A stretch of DNA of 14,484 nucleotides from positions 1 to 14,484 of the forward strand of contig JAVBNP010000281.1 in NCBI GenBank assembly GCA_031551455.1. Reading direction: 5' to 3'. Below the pieces are notes generated by a model that did not search any database, had not been told where the DNA came from, and was given only the letters and a program-made list of their open reading frames with translations. The position numbers and the translations under genes were made by a program. Shown here piece by piece: positions 1 to 8,447 of this stretch (position 1 is the stretch's first letter; each line of letters begins with the position of its first letter). Source of the stretch: JAIRLS01 sp031551455 (lineage in GTDB: Bacteria; Bacteroidota; Bacteroidia; Bacteroidales; UBA4181).

Positions 1-897
1 AATGTCACCGCGTTGCATCAACACGTTTTTACGCAACACTGACGGGCGTATGAAGTGCGTGCTGTCATACAAAATATGCAATCCGTAATAATCCAGAGAA
101 TCCTTTTTCTTGAACGGTATTTTGGCCACGGGATCATAGCCGCTGACAATATCCACCCGTCGGATGCGATACATCTCGGGCGGGATACTGTCGGCCAGCA
201 CCATTGTCAAATCGACTCGGCGAGGCATTCGATTCGTATCCGCCAAATAATGCAAGTTGTCTTCCGTCGAAGCATAATAACCCGCATTGCGCAATAATCG
301 GCTTACTTTGGAACGTTCGGTTTCGAGTTTATCCATCGCAAAAATATCGCCCGGTTTTATTTCCGAACGATTCCTGCGTTTACGTCGTTCCAACAGCGAA
401 TCGATGCGATCGTCGTTTATGCCGATGTCGTATTCGCGGATACGGTACGGTTCATTGCTCACGATACGGTACGTGACGGTAATTTTTTTTCCGGACGTAT
501 CCGTCGATGCTTTCGCCGTTGCGTTCAGAAACCCCCTGTTAGCCATCTCCATTTCGATGTTTTTGACGGACTGTGTCGTTAATTTGTCGTCGTAAAGTAC
601 CGGAGGCGTCCCGGTTTTTCGTACCAACCAGCGGCTTGTGTCACCTTTCATGAGATTATAGACACGCAGGCTGATCCGCGGGTCGTTGGGACGCTGTTGG
701 ATGTACGATTTCATGGCCGACTTGTTCACTTCCTTGGTATCAAGTTCCAGCTTGGTATTGTACAACAAATATTTCCCTTCGGGAACACGTTTGGTGATAT
801 CGCAAGAGACGAAAATCGGCAAAAAAGCAAGCATGAACAGAGCTCCTCTCCTCCCACCCTTTTCTTTCAAAAAATCTAAGGGGAATGTCCGTTGCAT
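1..897 (-). CDS. tamL: TamL-like BamA/TamA-family outer-membrane lipoprotein, N-terminal part (3' end outside window)
   Basis: Only the N-terminal 299 codons are present; the frame is open to the window edge. The likely role is an outer-membrane partner of TamB in envelope protein or lipid transport. From the ATG at 897 the protein has a lipoprotein signal: a charged n-region (K11, K13, R16, R17), a hydrophobic stretch at residues 18-29, and Cys31 in a V-S-C lipobox. The mature start (DITKRVPEGKYLLYNTKLEL) is typical of Bacteroidota D15/BamA-like lipoproteins, and the following region, with its R-I-R-E-Y-D-I-type strands, resembles POTRA domains. Other starts are possible. ATG 834 leaves only ten residues before the Cys. 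TTG 870 gives an ideal 21-residue signal. ATG 1053 overlaps the tamB stop but would put 82 residues before the Cys. It is co-oriented with and downstream of tamB. The barrel itself is not visible, so the subfamily name is inferred from the tamB neighbour. Confidence 0.78.
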   Translation of the reverse strand, partial: MQRTFPLDFLKEKGGRRGALFMLAFLPIFVSCDITKRVPEGKYLLYNTKLELDTKEVNKSAMKSYIQQRPNDPRISLRVYNLMKGDTSRWLVRKTGTPPVLYDDKLTTQSVKNIEMEMANRGFLNATAKASTDTSGKKITVTYRIVSNEPYRIREYDIGINDDRIDSLLERRKRRNRSEIKPGDIFAMDKLETERSKVSRLLRNAGYYASTEDNLHYLADTNRMPRRVDLTMVLADSIPPEMYRIRRVDIVSGYDPVAKIPFKKKDSLDYYGLHILYDSTHFIRPSVLRKNVLMQRGDI

Positions 898-938
898 CCG
901 AAAAACGTACGAAAAACAAATAATTATCGATACATGTA

Positions 939-962
939 ATTTTCGGAAGATTTTCCGAAAAT
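939..962 (-). other. Hairpin in the tamB-tamL intergenic region
   Basis: There is a perfect 10-bp inverted repeat (ATTTTCGGAA / TTCCGAAAAT) with a 4-nt loop, between the tamB stop and the preferred tamL start. It is not followed by a T-run on the minus strand, so it does not look like a standard intrinsic terminator. It could be an RNA processing or stabilising stem, or an attenuator that sets the tamL level relative to tamB. Function is inferred only from position. Confidence 0.4.
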
Positions 963-979
963 ACAAATCCGACGTTTGC

Positions 980-1029
980 GCTTCGAAAGCGTTTGAGGAG
1001 TACATACTCCCGGTCTCCCGAAATCGGGA
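980..1029. repeat. Cluster of three short palindromes just downstream of tamB
   Basis: Three small inverted repeats sit within 50 bases: CGCTT/AAGCG-type at about 980-992, GGAGTA-CA-TACTCC at 997-1010, and TCCCGA-AA-TCGGGA at 1016-1029. Each has a 5-6 bp stem and a 2-3 nt loop. They lie right after the tamB stop and may fold together in the tamB-tamL mRNA. No T-tract follows on the minus strand. Confidence 0.35.
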
Positions 1030-1052
1030 AGTCGAATGAAGGCGCTTTCCCA

Positions 1053-4000
1053 TCATTTGTTTGTCCGTTTAAACAAATCGCGAAAGCGTTTCGATTCGCG
1101 ACGGTACATTAATCCCACTCCTTGCGTGGTACGTGCTTGTTCGTAATATTGATCATTGGTAACGTTGTACATCTTAATCACCAAATTACCCGTCTTTGTT
1201 AACTTGTACCGAACATCAAAGTCTCCCGTGAAATTGGTATTCGCATCGGAAGCCGCATCGGCATTGGTCGTTGAATTCTTGTATCCAATATTACTACTGA
1301 AAATCAAACGATTATTAAATAAACTTGTGGAAATATTCACTCCCACTTCGAGATTTGAATTATCGTCCGTATCGTCCGAACGTAATTCGGTACCGATTGT
1401 CCAATTATCGCTCAAAACACCTTCCAACAGGCTATTCAATGAGGTGGTAATGGCGGACGACGCCAACGACGTCCAAATGCTGCCGGTAGGTTTGGTCGAG
1501 CCGGTTTCGGCAACGGGATAAAACACGCCCGCCACCAACAGATACGCGATCTCCCTCAACCGAATATCATCCGTCGCCATCAATGCATCAGCTTTTCGTT
1601 GAACACCTTCGTCTTCATCGGGAAAAACAACGGAATAAGCAACGGTCATTTTATCGATACTGCCCGACACGCGAATGCGACATTCGGTATTCACGCGCGT
1701 TCGCGGCAAGTTGTCCGCCGCAAAGCTCGGATCAAGCGTCAATATGTCGGCACGCAACTTATACACCGCCGTTACGTCAAACTCGGCAGCCGAAGGATCA
1801 CCCTTAAACGTAATCGTACCGCCGGGCTGAATGATAAACGTCCGCGTGGCAATATTTTTAAGCGAGACGTTGCAGGTGCCTTCCGATACTTTGTATTCGC
1901 CCAAAAGGTTCATCTTCGAATTATTCATGTCGTAGGCGAAATCGATTTTTCCCGCTCCTTTAACTGTTGCGGCGTCTTTTGTTTTCGGGTTGTATATCGC
2001 ACCCAGTTGAAACTCGGGGGTTACCTCCACGGCCAATTGCAATTTAACGGGCATTTTCATCGTTTCCGCCGTCGCCGTTTCCGACATATTACCCGACGTC
2101 ACGCGCAACGTATCCCTGCCCACAAACGTGACGATTTTATATTGACGTGCTTCTTCCGCTTTTCCTTCGGGCAAATTAACAAATATCTTTGCATCGGCGC
2201 CGTTTTTCACGGCCACTTTCAACAGCAAATCCTTATCCGATCCCGAAACGTCAACCGAACCGTCGGCACGCAACGTTCCGTAAAATAAACCGTCGGTTTG
2301 CTTGGGATTATTAAGCAGCAAAAAATCGGCAAACTTCATCGCCAACGACGGCCGGAAATTCGAAAAGGCCGAATGTTGAACTTCTCCGTTAATCGCGGCC
2401 TGTTTGCGATTTTCGTCGACAATGCGAAAATTGTTCATCACGAAGCGATCGGGTCGTATTTGTATCGAATCGGAAATGCGGTATTGCGTATTAAGCAGTT
2501 TCACGCCGACATTGGCATCCTTCAAGGTAAAAACTCCCGAAAGAGCGGGCGCTCTCAATTTTCCGTCGGCTCGAATTCGTACTCCCGCAACACCACCCAA
2601 TCCGAAAAGAAAATCTCCGACAAAAGGGTTAAGCCATTTCAGTTCGACGTCGTCGATATGCGCGTTCAACGCCAACGAATCCCTTTGCGGAAAAATACTG
2701 CCGCCGATGGTCGATGATCGTGCTCCTTCGCGTGTCAATTCGGCATTAACGAGCAATCCTTTCACGTCCTTGCTCCAAGCGCTGTTCAACCAAAGGGTTC
2801 CGATGAGTTGATCGTTGAGATGAATATCTTTCACGGAGAGGCCTTCGGTAAGAATACGGGGCGACGTAAAAAGCCGATTGGCCGCAATTTCACCGTTAAT
2901 TTCGCCCTTTAAGTTAATACCCGATTGCAGGGCCGCCGTCAAAGTCTCAATTCGAATGCCGGCAAGTCGCACATGTAAGGTATCGGCTTCATTGCGCGAC
3001 ACACGGCCGGCCGCTTTCAAATATTCGGTATCGGAAAGCGCAATTTCGAAATCATCGACCGCAAAATCATCACCTTTCATTTGAAAATGCGCCCCGTTTA
3101 CATGCAAATCTTGACTGTTAAGCCGAAGTATTGCGGGAAATAAATAAACCGAAAGATTAGGAAATTTTCGTCCTTCCGCTTTTGCAAACGCTGCCTCCAA
3201 CGCCAGTTCGCCGCCTAATCGAACTCCGGGCATGAACACATCGAATTTCGCGCCGAGGTGCAAACTATCCGTCATTGTTCGTAAGTTAAGTCCCAAATGC
3301 ATGGTATCGGCCGCACCGAAACGAACGGTTCCCGCGTCCAAATGCAATGTTCGATCGGCGGTATCAACCCTCAAACTTAAACGACTTCTGTATAATATGA
3401 TGCTGTCGAGCCTCGTTTTCGGAAAATCGGCTTCCAAGGCCATGTGATTTTGCAACGCCGAATATTCGACCTTCAACTTTGCCGTATCGATAATCGCAAA
3501 AGGCAATCCCAACAAATAAGCCCATCGTTCGGCATTACGCATCGAAGCGCTGACGGTTAATCGGTCATCGGCGGATTTTGATTTTTTCTTTGATTCCACG
3601 AATTCGGGAAAATAGGCCGCCAACGTGTTTTGAAATGATTGTGGAACGGTTTTCAACGAAAATTGTCCCGTCGCATCGACGTTCATGACCGTCGATCGGA
3701 GATGCAGTGTTTTACGTCGATCCGATGTCGCTTCGTATGTCAATCGAACGGGATCCAAAGCGGCCGTTCCTTTTGAAGTAGTAAAATGTACACTGTCCAA
3801 TGACAGGTTTGCCGACATGTTCTCAAGATCGAAACCCCGGATATCGGCATTCAACACCGCAAACAAATCGGCATCTTTGTATTTTGGCGTCAAATTCAAT
3901 TTATCGGGCATCAAATGCGCCGTTTTCAAGTACAAACGAGCCGAAGGGGTCCGAGAAAGATCGACATCGGCTTTAATCGTGACGGGAGCGTAAGGATCAC

Positions 4001-5501
4001 GACTTATCAACCGTAAATCGGCTTTGTGCCCGACATAACTTGCCATTACGGTAACATCGCGATAAGCGTATTGACGAAAATCGAATTTATCAACATTCAA
4101 ATCGGCTCGAACGTCAACTTCGCCGTTGCCATTCATGTGACCCGCCGCTTTCAAACGTAGGGTCGCCGTTCCGAATAACGGATTTTCTTTCAACAAGGTT
4201 TTCAAATCGAAATCGTCGGCCGAAAGACTCAGATCGAAGCGTGTTTCACCCGTGCGAAATACCCAACCGCCCGAACCGTCGAGACTAAACTTTCCGGAAG
4301 GGGCTGAAAGACCGGACAAATGCAATCTTAAATCGGGCAGCGTACCGATAATATCGGCTTTCAGCCGTACTCCGCGCGTATCGACAGGCAAAACGCCGTC
4401 TTTGGTCAATGTGCCGATTTCGGCAACGGCGGCCGGTTTGATTTCCAAAAGCGGAATATGCAGTTCCAAAGGTGCATCGTACCAACGCATGTAATCGGCA
4501 AGGGACGCACGGAAGTTCAGTTGAAGGTTGTCCCCGTAGGCAAGTTGCATGCTGTCGATCTTTGCAAGAGGAAACCGTCCCGACAGCCGGCTTCTCAAGG
4601 AAATCTCATCGGGAAATTTACTTAATACGAATGCAAAGGCTTTGATATCGGAAAGACGAAAACGGGGAACATCCAATGAAAGCGTATATTGGGCCGAATC
4701 AACAAGGCGACTAAGCGGCATGCCCGTATAATCGATCGTTGCATGCGGAATTTTCAATAACGATCGGGGAAGGCTCAATTCCAAATCGCTTAACGTCACC
4801 ACCTCGCGATCGGATGTTACCGCAAAAGAAAAATTCTCCAACGTTAATCCGCTTCGTTCGCGGAATGACAACCGCTCAATCGCAATATCAAGGCGTTTCA
4901 TGTCAATGGACGGCAACCGAATATGTGCTTCCAAATCGCGAATACGGATGCAACCGGGATTGAAAATCGAATCACGCGGAGCAACGGAAAGAACCTCATA
5001 CGAAAAACGCCCGCGCGCAAGTCGTATATCGTCGATTTCCACGACAAGGCCGCCGGATGTTTTGGTGGTGTCGCTCGAAGCGAATGCATCAATTAAGAAT
5101 TGAAGATTAAGGGGCGCACCAACGTCAGCACGACGAAGGTTAACCGTAAAATCGTCCAAATCGACGGAACGGATCGTTAATCGGCCTTTCAATAACGGGA
5201 GTAAACGAAACCCTGCAGACAGATGATCAACATATAATAATGTATCACCCTGCAGATCGCCGGCATACAGCTCACGCAGTTGTATGCTTCGGAACGGCCG
5301 TAAGCGTATTTGCCCGACACTCATTTGATTACCCGTTTTATTTGTCAGTTCGCGCAATGCAATATCCGTAATCATCCGTTGCACGGGCGGGAGCCAAAGC
5401 AAAAGATACACCGACAATAATAATGTTGCGAGGACGATTGCCGTAATAACGAGTATGCGTTTAAACCGCTTGAGATATATGTTGTTTAGGTAATGTGACA
5501 A
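1053..5501 (-). CDS. tamB: TamB-family translocation and assembly module protein (DUF490)
   Basis: This is a 1482-aa AsmA/TamB-like protein anchored in the inner membrane and expected to form a long beta-structured groove across the periplasm to an outer-membrane BamA-family partner. Residues 11-15 are basic and residues 16-37 form one membrane span (LVITAIVLATLLLSVYLLLW). A very long, repetitive beta-strand-rich region follows. The last roughly 400 residues carry the conserved TamB C-terminal domain, including the segment GGTITFKGDPSAAEFDVTAV and a Y-K-L strand. The start is a TTG at 5501, preceded by an A/G-rich stretch (AAAGAAAG). The nearest upstream in-frame stop is at 5520-5522 and there is no upstream ATG. 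tamL lies downstream on the same strand and the tamB TGA overlaps an ATG (TGATG at 1055-1051), so the two are probably one operon. Length and architecture fit the Bacteroidota family. Confidence 0.93.
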   Translation of the reverse strand: MSHYLNNIYLKRFKRILVITAIVLATLLLSVYLLLWLPPVQRMITDIALRELTNKTGNQMSVGQIRLRPFRSIQLRELYAGDLQGDTLLYVDHLSAGFRLLPLLKGRLTIRSVDLDDFTVNLRRADVGAPLNLQFLIDAFASSDTTKTSGGLVVEIDDIRLARGRFSYEVLSVAPRDSIFNPGCIRIRDLEAHIRLPSIDMKRLDIAIERLSFRERSGLTLENFSFAVTSDREVVTLSDLELSLPRSLLKIPHATIDYTGMPLSRLVDSAQYTLSLDVPRFRLSDIKAFAFVLSKFPDEISLRSRLSGRFPLAKIDSMQLAYGDNLQLNFRASLADYMRWYDAPLELHIPLLEIKPAAVAEIGTLTKDGVLPVDTRGVRLKADIIGTLPDLRLHLSGLSAPSGKFSLDGSGGWVFRTGETRFDLSLSADDFDLKTLLKENPLFGTATLRLKAAGHMNGNGEVDVRADLNVDKFDFRQYAYRDVTVMASYVGHKADLRLISRDPYAPVTIKADVDLSRTPSARLYLKTAHLMPDKLNLTPKYKDADLFAVLNADIRGFDLENMSANLSLDSVHFTTSKGTAALDPVRLTYEATSDRRKTLHLRSTVMNVDATGQFSLKTVPQSFQNTLAAYFPEFVESKKKSKSADDRLTVSASMRNAERWAYLLGLPFAIIDTAKLKVEYSALQNHMALEADFPKTRLDSIILYRSRLSLRVDTADRTLHLDAGTVRFGAADTMHLGLNLRTMTDSLHLGAKFDVFMPGVRLGGELALEAAFAKAEGRKFPNLSVYLFPAILRLNSQDLHVNGAHFQMKGDDFAVDDFEIALSDTEYLKAAGRVSRNEADTLHVRLAGIRIETLTAALQSGINLKGEINGEIAANRLFTSPRILTEGLSVKDIHLNDQLIGTLWLNSAWSKDVKGLLVNAELTREGARSSTIGGSIFPQRDSLALNAHIDDVELKWLNPFVGDFLFGLGGVAGVRIRADGKLRAPALSGVFTLKDANVGVKLLNTQYRISDSIQIRPDRFVMNNFRIVDENRKQAAINGEVQHSAFSNFRPSLAMKFADFLLLNNPKQTDGLFYGTLRADGSVDVSGSDKDLLLKVAVKNGADAKIFVNLPEGKAEEARQYKIVTFVGRDTLRVTSGNMSETATAETMKMPVKLQLAVEVTPEFQLGAIYNPKTKDAATVKGAGKIDFAYDMNNSKMNLLGEYKVSEGTCNVSLKNIATRTFIIQPGGTITFKGDPSAAEFDVTAVYKLRADILTLDPSFAADNLPRTRVNTECRIRVSGSIDKMTVAYSVVFPDEDEGVQRKADALMATDDIRLREIAYLLVAGVFYPVAETGSTKPTGSIWTSLASSAITTSLNSLLEGVLSDNWTIGTELRSDDTDDNSNLEVGVNISTSLFNNRLIFSSNIGYKNSTTNADAASDANTNFTGDFDVRYKLTKTGNLVIKMYNVTNDQYYEQARTTQGVGLMYRRESKRFRDLFKRTNK

Positions 5502-5563
5502 AGATATGATATTCTTTCTTTACATCTATAACACCGACCGGGCGGAAGCGTTCAATCGGCAAT

Positions 5564-5573
5564 CGGTTAACCG
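5564..5573. repeat. 10-bp perfect palindrome between the divergent tamB and nucleotidyltransferase units
   Basis: CGGTTAACCG reads the same on both strands and lies in the 131-base stretch between the divergently transcribed tamB and the small gene at 5633. It sits about 25 bases upstream of a -7-like element for the plus strand. It could be an operator, but a palindrome of this size can occur by chance. Confidence 0.2.
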
Positions 5574-5598
5574 GTGCGGAAAAATCGAAAAAGAAATT

Positions 5599-5606
5599 TA
5601 ATTTTG
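5599..5606 (+). promoter_or_regulatory. Possible -7 promoter element for the 52-aa ORF and nucleotidyltransferase gene
   Basis: TAATTTTG matches the Bacteroides -7 consensus TAnnTTTG exactly and lies 26 bases upstream of the ATG at 5633, a plausible leader length. No good TTTG is seen at the usual -33 distance, so the call is weak. Confidence 0.3.
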
Positions 5607-5632
5607 CGATCTCTTCGGGAGATATCATTGTA

Positions 5633-5791
5633 ATGAAGAAAACAGTGAATAAGCAGATTGATATCGTCAACCGAAAAACAGGGAAACAAATACAATACTC
5701 GTTATATGCGGAAATTTTCGAAAAATCAGGCAGGTATATCGAATTTCGTACAAGAATAAATCAAATTACAAACGACAAAATATATGAATGA
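5633..5791 (+). CDS. Possible small protein, 52 aa, overlapping the nucleotidyltransferase gene
   Basis: An ATG at 5633 opens a 52-codon frame ending in TGA at 5789-5791, eight bases inside the next gene (ATG at 5784). The product is basic and hydrophilic (starts MKKTVNKQIDIVNRKTGKQI), with no signal peptide or membrane span. Its composition is protein-like. The short overlap suggests translational coupling, and a -7-like element (5599-5606) lies at a sensible distance upstream. I do not recognise a family. Alternatively this is untranslated leader of the nucleotidyltransferase gene that happens to be open. Confidence 0.4.
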   Translation: MKKTVNKQIDIVNRKTGKQIQYSLYAEIFEKSGRYIEFRTRINQITNDKIYE

Positions 5792-6386
5792 ATTGATAAA
5801 CATTTCGAATCGTAATTTGGAAAAAGCGCTCCGAATTACGAAAGAGTTACGAATAAAGGAAATTGCGGAAGCATTAGGTTTTTCCTGTAATCCGGTCGGT
5901 TCCGTAATAACGGGACTTTTGATGACCCGCCGGGACATTGATTTTCATGTTTACTCTGATGATTATTCGGTTACGAAAAGTTTCGAGTTAATATCACGAA
6001 TCAGCGAAAATCGAAAAATAAAGGACGCGGTATACAAAAATCTATCGGAGGAAGAAGATATGTGCTTCGAGTGGCATTTATCGTACGAAGAAGATCCGCA
6101 ACAAATTTGGACGATCGACATCATACATATCGATAAAAGATCGCCGTATGCGGGAATGATCGAAAGAGTGACGGAAAAAATTAATGCCGTTATGACGGAA
6201 AAATTGAAAGAATCCATTTTGAAAATCAAACATGAATGTGAACAAAACGACGAAAAAATTCCGGGAATAACGATTTATCAAGCCGTAATAGATGATAAGA
6301 CGGAAACATACGAAGACTTTACTGAATGGAGAAAAGATAAAAAACGGGACGGAATATCGCTGTGGGAACCTCGTTTGGATAAATGA
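5784..6386 (+). CDS. Nucleotidyltransferase-fold protein of unknown substrate (200 aa)
   Basis: The protein carries the signature of the Pol-beta-like nucleotidyltransferase superfamily: G39-S40, ten residues later D51-I-D53 (metal-binding pair), and a third acidic residue at D112 in the hydrophobic strand WTIDIIHI. These are the elements expected of a catalytic NTase core (hG[GS], Dh[DE]h, h[DE]h). The region before G39 is helical, and the C-terminal third (about 125-200) is charged and helical. There is no membrane segment, so it is probably cytosolic. Substrate and biological role cannot be told from the sequence. It lacks obvious aminoglycoside- or tRNA-specific domains, and no adjacent HEPN R-x4-6-H partner is seen, so a MNT-HEPN toxin pair is not supported. 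The overlap with the 52-aa frame suggests a two-gene unit. The gene is more AT-rich than its neighbours, possibly accessory DNA. Confidence 0.7.
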   Translation: MNELINISNRNLEKALRITKELRIKEIAEALGFSCNPVGSVITGLLMTRRDIDFHVYSDDYSVTKSFELISRISENRKIKDAVYKNLSEEEDMCFEWHLSYEEDPQQIWTIDIIHIDKRSPYAGMIERVTEKINAVMTEKLKESILKIKHECEQNDEKIPGITIYQAVIDDKTETYEDFTEWRKDKKRDGISLWEPRLDK

Positions 6387-6554
6387 CAACGGCACCTGAT
6401 CCGTTTCGACGAGTTTGTCCGCAATTCGAATCAGGCAAACAGTTACCAACTCGTTATCGGGTTAATTTGCCGATTAATTACCTTACCGTCACATCCAAAA
6501 CAAAAATGCCGTCGGGCAGGTTTTAAAACAACATAATGCGTTGAATTCGGAAAG

Positions 6555-7808
6555 ATGTCGGTAAGAACCATTTTTCGAGATACATTCTCCTCGCTGTACC
6601 ACAAAAACTTTCGTTATTTTTGGTTCGGCCAGGCCGTTTCCGTTATCGGCAGCATGATACAGGTAACGGCGCTCAGCTGGTATGTATACAAAATCAGCGG
6701 TTCGCCGCTTTTGCTAGGTCTAATGGGCGTATTCGAATTCGGCCCGGTATTGGTCCTTTCTCTGTTTTCCGGGGTTTTCATCGAACGTTTCCCGAAGAAA
6801 AAGATACTCCTCTTTACCCAAGGCCTCTATCTCGTTCAATCGCTCCTTCTTGCCTTATTGGTTTGGTTGAATGTCACCGATTATTGGTATTTTGCGGCAC
6901 TCGCCTTAATTGCCGGAATAGGTAGCAGTATCGATCAACCCACACGACAAGCCTATTTCGTGGAACTTGTCGGAAAAAAAGATCTCCCCAATGCCATTTC
7001 CCTCAATTCCACCACATTCAACTTGGCGCGCATCGTCGGACCCGCCATTGCCGGAATTATCATGAAATATGCCGGAACTGCCGAGTGCTTTCTGATCAAC
7101 GGATTGAGCTTCATTCCCGTCATATACGGAATCGTCATGATTACCGTTGCCGGAAATCCCAAAGCGCGGGACAAAGAAAGCAACGTTTTTGCCGAAATAA
7201 AATCGGGACTTCAATATACGTTCGGCAATCCGAAACTTCTGCCCACATTCATCATTATGACCGTTGTGTGTACCTTTTCAATGAATGCGAATGTGGTGTT
7301 GCCCGTTTTTGCGAAAGATGTGATGCTCGGCGACGAGGAAACATACAGCTTCATGATGTCGATATTCGGATTCGGCTCGCTCCTCGGCGCCCTTTTCATG
7401 GCAAGCTTCGGCGACAAAATCCGCAGCAAAAATTTTCTCGTGCTTGTAGCCCTCGTCATGGGGACTTTGCAGATGTTCACTCTCATTCCGATACCCGCAA
7501 CGTATCATTTGACATACATGTCCGTTTTGCTCATCGCCATCGGATTTACCAATCTTTGCTTTCTGAATCGAGCCAATACCCGCGTGCAATTGAACACCGA
7601 CGACGCATTTCGCGGACGGGTAATGAGTATTTACGTTCTGATCAATACCGGAAGCACACCCGCGGGAAATGCTTTCACAGGCTGGGCCATCGGATTGATC
7701 GGCGAAAGGTTCGGATTTTTTATCGACGGACTGGTTTCCTGCTCGTTGGTATTGATCGTCTACTTGTTCTACCGAAGCAATTTACAAAAAGCGAAAGTGG
7801 TCAAATAG
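6555..7808 (+). CDS. MFS transporter, EntS/MFS_3 type
   Basis: This 417-aa, strongly hydrophobic protein has about 12 predicted membrane spans, the normal size for a single MFS permease. The N-terminal part carries the family pattern FRYFWFGQAVSVIGSMIQVT followed by S-W-Y-V-Y, and residues around 125-165 hold the conserved D-Q-P-T-R-Q-A-Y-F-V-E-L-V and N-A-I-S-L-N-S-T-T-F-N-L-A-R-I-V-G-P-A motifs of the EntS-like (MFS_3, PF05977) group. R-G-R-V-M-S-I-Y near residue 354 is also typical. Members export siderophores, drugs or other small molecules, but the substrate here is unknown. The cytoplasmic loop after TM2 has basic residues (ERFPKKK). It stands alone, 168 bases after the nucleotidyltransferase and with a strong hairpin about 100 bases after its TAG stop. 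Confidence 0.9.
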   Translation: MSVRTIFRDTFSSLYHKNFRYFWFGQAVSVIGSMIQVTALSWYVYKISGSPLLLGLMGVFEFGPVLVLSLFSGVFIERFPKKKILLFTQGLYLVQSLLLALLVWLNVTDYWYFAALALIAGIGSSIDQPTRQAYFVELVGKKDLPNAISLNSTTFNLARIVGPAIAGIIMKYAGTAECFLINGLSFIPVIYGIVMITVAGNPKARDKESNVFAEIKSGLQYTFGNPKLLPTFIIMTVVCTFSMNANVVLPVFAKDVMLGDEETYSFMMSIFGFGSLLGALFMASFGDKIRSKNFLVLVALVMGTLQMFTLIPIPATYHLTYMSVLLIAIGFTNLCFLNRANTRVQLNTDDAFRGRVMSIYVLINTGSTPAGNAFTGWAIGLIGERFGFFIDGLVSCSLVLIVYLFYRSNLQKAKVVK

Positions 7809-7909
7809 CAAGGTGCATTTCAATTTGTCGCTTTACCGCGTATACGTAAGATGTAAAAGCAGATGCCCCATTCGGTCTCAAAGATCTGATAGGTCTTGCA
7901 TTCAAGCAA

Positions 7910-7940
7910 ATTCTATCGGGTTTTGAAAACCCGATAGAAT
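7910..7940 (+). terminator. Large perfect hairpin downstream of the MFS gene, probable terminator
   Basis: Two perfectly complementary 15-base arms (ATTCTATCGGGTTTT and its complement) are separated by one base. In practice an 11-13 bp stem would carry an A/T loop. It lies 102 bases after the MFS stop and before the promoter of the next gene, a sensible place for a terminator. No long T-run follows on either strand, so the mechanism is uncertain; it could also be an RNA 3'-end stabiliser. Confidence 0.5.
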
Positions 7941-8001
7941 ATCTGCCGCACAAGCAAATAATGGTCGTTAGTCACTCGTTTTGTTTACATTATCCTCTCT
8001 C

Positions 8002-8053
8002 CGATAAAAATTCGATAAAAAGTTTATATATTTCCATTTTAGTGCTACATTTG
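8002..8053 (+). promoter_or_regulatory. Bacteroides-type promoter with a direct-repeat site for the exported small protein
   Basis: TACATTTG at 8046-8053 matches the -7 consensus TAnnTTTG exactly. TTTA at 8023-8026, 19 bases upstream, is one base off the -33 TTTG. Just upstream of -33 are two copies of CGATAAAAA (8002-8010 and 8013-8021), with an 11-base period that would put them on the same face of the helix, a plausible activator or repressor site. Transcription would start near 8058-8062, about 20 bases before the GTG start at 8079. Confidence 0.55.
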
Positions 8054-8078
8054 CCGCCTCCGAAATCAAAAGATTTTT

Positions 8079-8447
8079 GTGAAAAGAAAGTATCTTTTAT
8101 CGGCCATTGCGATCGCATTCATTGCAAATATCGCCTTCGTAGGTTCGCCAAACGCCACGGACGTATTTGAATATTCGTGCGATGAAATCGTATCGCGACA
8201 TTCTTCGAAAGACATTGTCGGCAAAATACCGACATTTACGGGATCCGAAATCGGTCGATTCGATTCCGGAATTGCTAAAACAACCGGTTTCGACACCGCA
8301 AAATCAAACGATAAACCGGTTAAATACAAATTTTTCGACAAAGAGAATCTTCGGATCGAACAATCTGTCGAAAACTATATTCTTTATTCACACACATTAG
8401 CTTATCATTATCCGGACTTAGACAAGTTGCAGCGACTAAACGTCTGA
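8079..8447 (+). CDS. Small exported protein of unknown function (122 aa), possibly truncated by an in-frame TGA
   Basis: The frame starts with GTG at 8079. The N-terminus is a Sec signal peptide: basic MKRKY, hydrophobic LLSAIAIAFIANIAF (6-20), then a small-residue region V-G-S-P-N-A that offers cleavage sites at about 23-26. No lipobox Cys follows; the only nearby Cys is residue 34. The mature part (about 95 residues) is hydrophilic, and I recognise no domain. Small exported proteins with an almost identical signal region are common in Bacteroidales. The gene has its own promoter and lies between a terminator-like hairpin and the nuo operon. After the TGA at 8445-8447 the same frame stays open for another 50 codons, to a TGA at 8598-8600, with protein-like composition, so the gene may be a longer one broken by a nonsense change. 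A GTG start is the only way to keep the signal peptide. Confidence 0.6.
   Translation: MKRKYLLSAIAIAFIANIAFVGSPNATDVFEYSCDEIVSRHSSKDIVGKIPTFTGSEIGRFDSGIAKTTGFDTAKSNDKPVKYKFFDKENLRIEQSVENYILYSHTLAYHYPDLDKLQRLNV

Noticed and set aside
5499..5506. TATCTTTG, an exact -7 promoter match on the minus strand at the tamB start
   Set aside because: It overlaps the only usable tamB start codon, so it cannot drive tamB with this start, and no -33 element is seen upstream.
5461..5670. 69-aa minus-strand frame overlapping the tamB start
   Set aside because: It runs out of frame into tamB and opposes the more plausible 52-aa plus-strand frame; no motif.
6387..6554. Possible promoter or terminator between the nucleotidyltransferase and MFS genes
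   Set aside because: Only a one-mismatch -7-like element (TTAATTTG) and weak short inverted repeats are present; none is convincing.
7085..7849. 254-aa plus-strand frame inside the MFS gene
   Set aside because: It is an out-of-frame shadow of the transporter, Arg/His-rich with no domain.
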